From positions 1-54,691 of the forward strand of contig JAQGBZ010000397.1 of NCBI GenBank assembly GCA_034687125.1: DNA of 54,691 bases, in the 5' to 3' direction. Of the stretch, positions 50,655 to 54,691 are shown piece after piece (within the stretch, counting starts at the first letter, position 1; every line of letters starts with the position of its first letter). Position numbers and translations under genes: made by a program. This stretch comes from Neelides folsomi. Its lineage: Eukaryota; Arthropoda; Collembola; Neelipleona; Neelidae. The notes beneath the pieces were generated by a model. That model searched no databases and was not told where the DNA came from. It saw only the letters and a list, made by a program, of their open reading frames with translations.

Positions 50655-51015
50655 TACTAGCGGATCCGTCGTTCCGACGTGTCCATCCTTTGCCGGTATC
50701 CCATCGAGTACCAGTATCCCATAATACCGTGGTATCTCTCAAAACCGTGGGTGTAAGAAACGCCATCGGTTTCTCCCTTTAGCAGTATCTGTGCCATTAA
50801 CTCTGTACAACTTCTGTCCCCTTCTATAATTCACCCATCCGTTCCACTTCTGTCCCCCTCTATTTCCCCCCTCCATTCAATTTCTGTAAAACTCTAATTA
50901 ACTCTTCGGTTCCACTTCTTCTGTACCCCTCAAACACCCCCATCCGTTCCACATCAGTCCCTTCTCAGTTTGAAAATATTCGAATGATTTATAGGACCTT
51001 GACAGTTATTCAATA
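50655..51015. mobile_element. Inverted-repeat element, copy 2, opposite orientation, right end lost
   Basis: Begins ACTAGCGGATCCGTCGTTCC; compared with the reverse complement of the 46.3-kb copy it shares the end, TATCCCAT, GGTATCTC, TGGGTG and several TTCTGTCCCC blocks in the same order, and AATATTCG near 50978. The far inverted end is absent: homology fades just before the acceptor of the exon at 51025. Confidence 0.7.
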
Positions 51016-51024
51016 TTTCCCTAG

Positions 51025-51105
51025 GGCATTGGTGACATAAGTGGAGGATGTAAATGCAGAGTAAATGGGAAAATTTGTCACCCAAAATGCCAAAATTATC
51101 ACTAG
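51025..51105 (+). CDS. Duplicated terminal exon of the second HOIL-1-like gene
   Basis: 81 bp after a good acceptor (tttccctag), open in phase 0, ending in TAG; identical length and phase to the terminal exon at 49833-49913. It encodes GDISGGCKCRVNGKICHPKC and ends QNYH, so the final zinc-type cysteine (NCH in the other copy) is changed to tyrosine. It could be an alternative last exon for the upstream gene, spliced from the donor at 49714, or the relic of a third, deleted gene copy. Confidence 0.75.
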   Translation, partial: GIGDISGGCKCRVNGKICHPKCQNYH

Positions 51106-51414
51106 AAATACTAGAAAAGATTTAATATAATTTTCAATTATCATTAGAAAAGAGTATTTTTTCATTTATAAACAATATGAAATATATATGCCAATGAATT
51201 TGTGTTAATAAGAATCAACCAATTTGCAAATTGAACTTTCAATTATTTAATTAATTCGAATCTTCTCTTCTTAAACAGAACTTAAAGGAAATATTTTATT
51301 AGTAATGTGCCTTGTGCATGGGTGCCTTTTAATTTCACATCAAGTAAATTAAATTTACGGATTTAATTACAGATACTTATACGTTTTACTGCCACTGTAT
51401 TATTTATTATTAAC
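51106..51414. other. Convergent intergenic gap
   Basis: AT-rich sequence between the duplicated RBR tail exon and the 3' end of the STAT gene. Nothing recognised. Confidence 0.5.
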
Positions 51415-53951
51415 TTAAAACTTATTATTAACTACATTAATCGGGCTCATCTCGCCAAAATCAGAATAGTCATCGTAGAAATTCGTGTCCATCATACTCT
51501 CAGTTTCATGATTTAAGACATAAAGACTGAAAATTAAATTATTTTTAAAATTATAATAATCTACCTTTATAAAATATCAGCCTGTTTCCACAATGGAACT
51601 TTTCTCTCTTACTACAACAGTGGCGGCTGAATTGTAAATGCCAATCTGACCGGAATTTTCCCGAGATCAACGTGGCGGGGAGTTTTCTTTAATTAAACCG
51701 ATCGTTCTCGAGAAATCTGAGATAATGTGTCTTTTGGCAAGAAAGGGTTTCACAAACTTTTGAAATATTTTGTAAAAGTTGGCGAGTTTGAGTTCGATTA
51801 GACGTTCATATGGAAAAGTTTCCTTTCCCTCCCTCCGTTTGTGTTAGGGTCCGATATGTGTCCGAGGGTCAAACATGAGATTTTAAAAGGTGTCTGGCTC
51901 CCCAAAGGTATCTGCGTCAACACTTTGTAGGACAGATTGGAGCAAATGCCCAGCTCTGGGTCATAATCATGATTTTAAAGTGTCGATCGGTTTAATTAAA
52001 AACCCTCAAGCCATTTAAATCACGGAAAGACTCCTGTCGGGTTTGTATTTTTAATTCATTCCACACTATTGTACTAAGATTTAAAAGTCGATGGATTACG
52101 GAAATACACTGATATTTTATAACTAAAGACCAGTAATGGGCCCGTCTCCCGACAGGTTGGACACTTCTATCCATTAAAAACTATTAAATCTTACATCTAT
52201 CTAGCATTTCCAACTTATTAAAAGTGCATTATATTGTTATTATTTTAAAGTTGGAAATGCTAGATAGATGTAAGATTTAATAGTTTTTAATGGATAGAAG
52301 TGTCCAACCTGTTGGGGGACGGGCCCATGCTTGCTGGTAACATCTATAATAAATGATACTCAGGAAAAATATTTTAAATAAAATTCTTTGCATTACTTGT
52401 TCATTTGTTCTATGATATAAGCGTCGTTAAAGGTTGAGCCGAGATTTGCAGAGTTTTCATAATCAATCATTTGAAAGCCACAAGACCCATTAAATGAAGT
52501 TGCTGGAAGTGTTTGGCTAACTTCGACAATGGAATTTGCCCTGGAAATTTTTGCAATTTAAAATATTTTTTGATAAATAAAATCTTAATTATTACTCTGG
52601 TTCAGAAGCTGTTGTTGTTGATGGATTGGATGCGTTCTTTCGATTATCATATCCTGGTTTATCTTCAATGATTTCTTCAATGTTAAAATGGCATTAATTA
52701 AATATCCTATAATCCTATCATAATATATTAATTGTTTATATGAAATTACTTTTTGTATAATGACGAGAAAATGCATCTTCTTTAGTTGTTCCTTTAATAC
52801 TAGTAGGATGATATAAAAATTGGCATTCTTGATACTTTTTGATGTGATCAGCGAGTGGTTTCATGGCAAAATTGGTAGAGTTCAATGGATACTCGTGTTT
52901 GATCTTCAATTGGAAAAAACAAAGGTTAATTACAAAATGCTGAGCATTTTCATAGGTTCTTACATTTAGTAAAAATAAATGGAAAGTAAGATAAAGCTAT
53001 AGGCAAAGCATAATTATTATACACTTGTCAGTGTATAATAATTATGTATGTATAAGTTATAAGTTATATAATGATAGAAGTTATTGTACTTGTCTTTTGT
53101 CATTGATGTAAGCAGCTGAAATTGCTCCTAAACTTGAGTCTGAGAATCTTATAAGGAACGTCCAATTTGGTCTCGAATTCAAAAGTTCCTCCGTTTTTTT
53201 CCGACTCGCAAATCCAATTATCAGTCCTTCGAGCCAGAGATCGCTTAAAGTTAAAATGCGATAAGAATTCGTATATGATGCTTTCGTGATATCAAAATAA
53301 TGGCACCAATTAAAGTATTCCGCAATTTTAATACCTTAAATGTTCTTTGATAAGTTTTGTAGCAGAATAGAACCAAGTCCAAAAAGGTTCTAGGTATTTT
53401 CTGCAAAATAACCAAATAATCATATTAACATCACTTGTCAATTTTCTACTGTAATTTATAAGTTTAAGTGTGTATCTGCATACATACAAAACTATGTAAT
53501 ATCAAGTTAGTGGTATTTACAAAATAAAATGTAATAAATTATATTATTAATTAACCTATAAGGTTCTTGTTTCACTTCATCGAATACTTCATAGTACAAA
53601 TTATCTTTGGCAAACTGATCCCAGGAGATTCCATTATTAGCAATATTTGCCTTTTCGCGTAGAAATAAAAGATGGTCGTCATTAAGGCCGAAATATTCTT
53701 TACGATCTGGATCTGGGGGAATCATCATTCGGAATTTATTTTTCAATCCAACAGCCATTCGATCCCAATCACAATAATCCGGTGCAAAGAATGGATTTCG
53801 ACTCGCTTCACAAGTTAACGTATCCCAAAATGCCGACGCTTCAGCTTGAATTCCTTGAGCGGAATATTTGACAATAATCATTATTGGATTTGAAAGCGCG
53901 TAATTTTGAATTTTTTCACTTCCAATGAGCATTTCAAATTCAAAGTAAAAG
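51415..53951 (-). CDS. STAT transcription factor, C-terminal part (gene runs off the right edge)
   Basis: Exons leftwards: 53951-53556, 53400-53335, 53243-53090, 52903-52750, 52674-52596, 52540-52397 and 51526-51415; all phases agree, about 368 residues. The first exon here covers the end of the DNA-binding domain and the linker (NPIMIIVKYSAQGIQAEASAFWD; GISWDQFAKDNLYYEVF). EPFWTWFYSATKLIKEHL leads into the SH2 domain: WLEGLIIGFASRKKTEELL and TFLIRFSDS with the phosphotyrosine-binding Arg. KPGYDNRKN after the SH2 probably holds the activating tyrosine. The tail is acidic (NFYDDYSDFGEM), as expected of a transactivation domain. Acts in JAK-STAT signalling, cytoplasm to nucleus. If the last intron is retained, the protein stops two codons later (MNK). 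Upstream exons must lie to the right. Confidence 0.9.
51688..52000. repeat. Inverted-repeat segment in the last STAT intron
   Basis: TTTAATTAAACCGATCG at 51688-51704 is exactly inverted at 51984-52000. The enclosed sequence and its left flank are richer in GC than the surrounding intron, so this is probably a transposon remnant. Confidence 0.6.
52136..52328. repeat. Fold-back repeat with 81-bp arms
   Basis: Arms 52136-52216 and 52248-52328 are reverse complements with about two mismatches, separated by only 31 bp. The outer end is ATGGGCCCGTC. As RNA it would form a hairpin of some 80 base pairs. It lies in the last intron of the STAT gene. Confidence 0.93.
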
Positions 53952-54691
53952 CTAAATGAAAAAATTTAAGAATTTTATTATACGCCATACATATGGTCAC
54001 CTTATCCCAAGAACTCCTTATCCAAATTGTTCCATTTAAAAAATAACAAATAAATAAATTTTAAATTTTTTTTCATATATATATAATTTTTGAGTAGTCG
54101 CCATTTAAACGCTTGGAAACTCAATTAATCTTTTCATTCTTTTCCACTATTCACTTTCTTTAATTGCATTTTAATAGTTGTTATATTGAGTATTTAAAAA
54201 AATTATGACATAAAAGATGATATTAAAAAATAATCCCATTATACGATGTCCAAATGATTCTGCGGTGGTTATTAGAAATTGTATGCAATACAAATAGCAA
54301 AAAATTGTAATAAAAAAAATAATTATCCCAATCTCATTCAATTATCGTTAAGAGTTTAAATATTTTAGGTTTCTTAAGTTAGTAAGAATAAGTCTTTTCT
54401 TAACAATTTTCATCCATACAAGGATGGGTTGTATTTGAATGATTCACCATCAAATTTACTATAATCAAACTTACTACAATAAAAGTTACTATGCTAAAAG
54501 TTGCTATATTAATACTTACTACTATTCAAAATTTATTTAAAAAAACATATTGGAATTTCGGTTAGAATCAGAGTACTTGTGTACTAATTGTAAGTAAGTA
54601 TTAAAAAACAAATGTATTACTACCATTAGTACCTTTTTGTGAAATACCAACTTTAATAATTTAACAGCAAGTTTAAACTTGTATATCAAAT
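53952..54691. other. STAT intron or flank, very AT-rich
   Basis: No STAT exon could be recognised here, so this is probably one long intron. Nothing else except the 15-bp repeat near the end. Confidence 0.5.
54456..54530. repeat. Degenerate 15-bp tandem repeat, five copies
   Basis: Successive units begin TTACTATAATCAAAC, TTACTACAATAAAAG, TTACTATGCTAAAAG, TTGCTATATTAATAC and TTACTACTATTCAAA; the TTACTA start and A-rich end are kept in four of five. Confidence 0.7.

Noticed and set aside
54240..54290. Short segment reading like CPNDSAVVIRNC, similar to the RING start of the second RBR gene
   Set aside because: Only about a dozen codons match, with no further RBR exon around. May be a relic of another copy, but chance cannot be excluded.

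Overview
This is intron-rich, AT-rich eukaryotic nuclear DNA. The gene set points to an arthropod, very probably a hexapod: a CHK-type kinase-like (EcKL) gene, a trehalose/sugar transporter, an esterase, an SLC6 transporter, an odorant-binding protein, an ionotropic receptor and a STAT. The divergent seven-helix receptor-like gene, the F-box/LRR gene and the beta-lactamase-fold hydrolase would fit a springtail, but I cannot prove the lineage from sequence alone. Introns are mostly 60-150 bp with GT-AG ends. All gene models were assembled by hand from exon frames and splice phases; where phases agree across the whole gene I treat the model as good.

Layout. 0-1.6 kb: 3' part of an EcKL gene (+). 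2.1-4.5 kb: Tret1-like sugar transporter (-). 5.2-6.5 kb: a decayed Tc1/mariner-superfamily element with intact inverted ends. 7.6-9.9 kb: secreted carboxylesterase (+). 10.3-11.8 kb: C2H2 zinc-finger gene (+). 12.9-14.6 kb: F-box/LRR-like gene (+). 15.2-18.3 kb: 12-exon SLC6 amino-acid/neurotransmitter transporter (-). 19.6-20.5 kb: unrecognised 192-residue protein (+). 20.9-23.8 kb: five-exon odorant-binding protein (-) whose third intron carries a P-element-like THAP transposon in the opposite orientation. 24.3-25.1 kb: candidate small secreted peptide gene (-) with a MITE in its intron. 25.9-26.7 kb: non-autonomous DNA element. 26.9-28.7 kb: broken TTLL3/8-like glycylase (-). 29.2-31.2 kb: ionotropic receptor (-). 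32.8-34.0 kb: divergent seven-helix receptor-like gene with a frame problem (+). 34.6-37.3 kb: serine beta-lactamase-fold hydrolase (+). 38.2-40.6 kb: MFSD8-like transporter (+). 41.3-42.0 kb: hAT-type MITE. 42.4-49.9 kb: two tandem RBR E3 ligase genes of the HOIL-1/RBCK1 type (+), with a duplicated terminal exon at 51.0 kb. 51.4-54.0 kb: 3' part of a STAT gene (-), continuing off the right edge.

The most notable region is 42-54 kb. Two HOIL-1-like genes share an internal duplication of the RING1-IBR half. They differ at the C-terminus: one lost the HOIL-1 tail and gained a proline-rich one. The other has two interchangeable 81-bp tail exons separated by transposon debris. Related repeat elements in opposite orientation lie on both sides of that second gene. 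A STAT gene lies next door. Nothing in the sequence shows that the two systems are functionally linked; both belong to immune-type signalling in other animals. The rest is a set of single-copy metabolic, transport and chemosensory genes with many small DNA transposons lodged in short introns.
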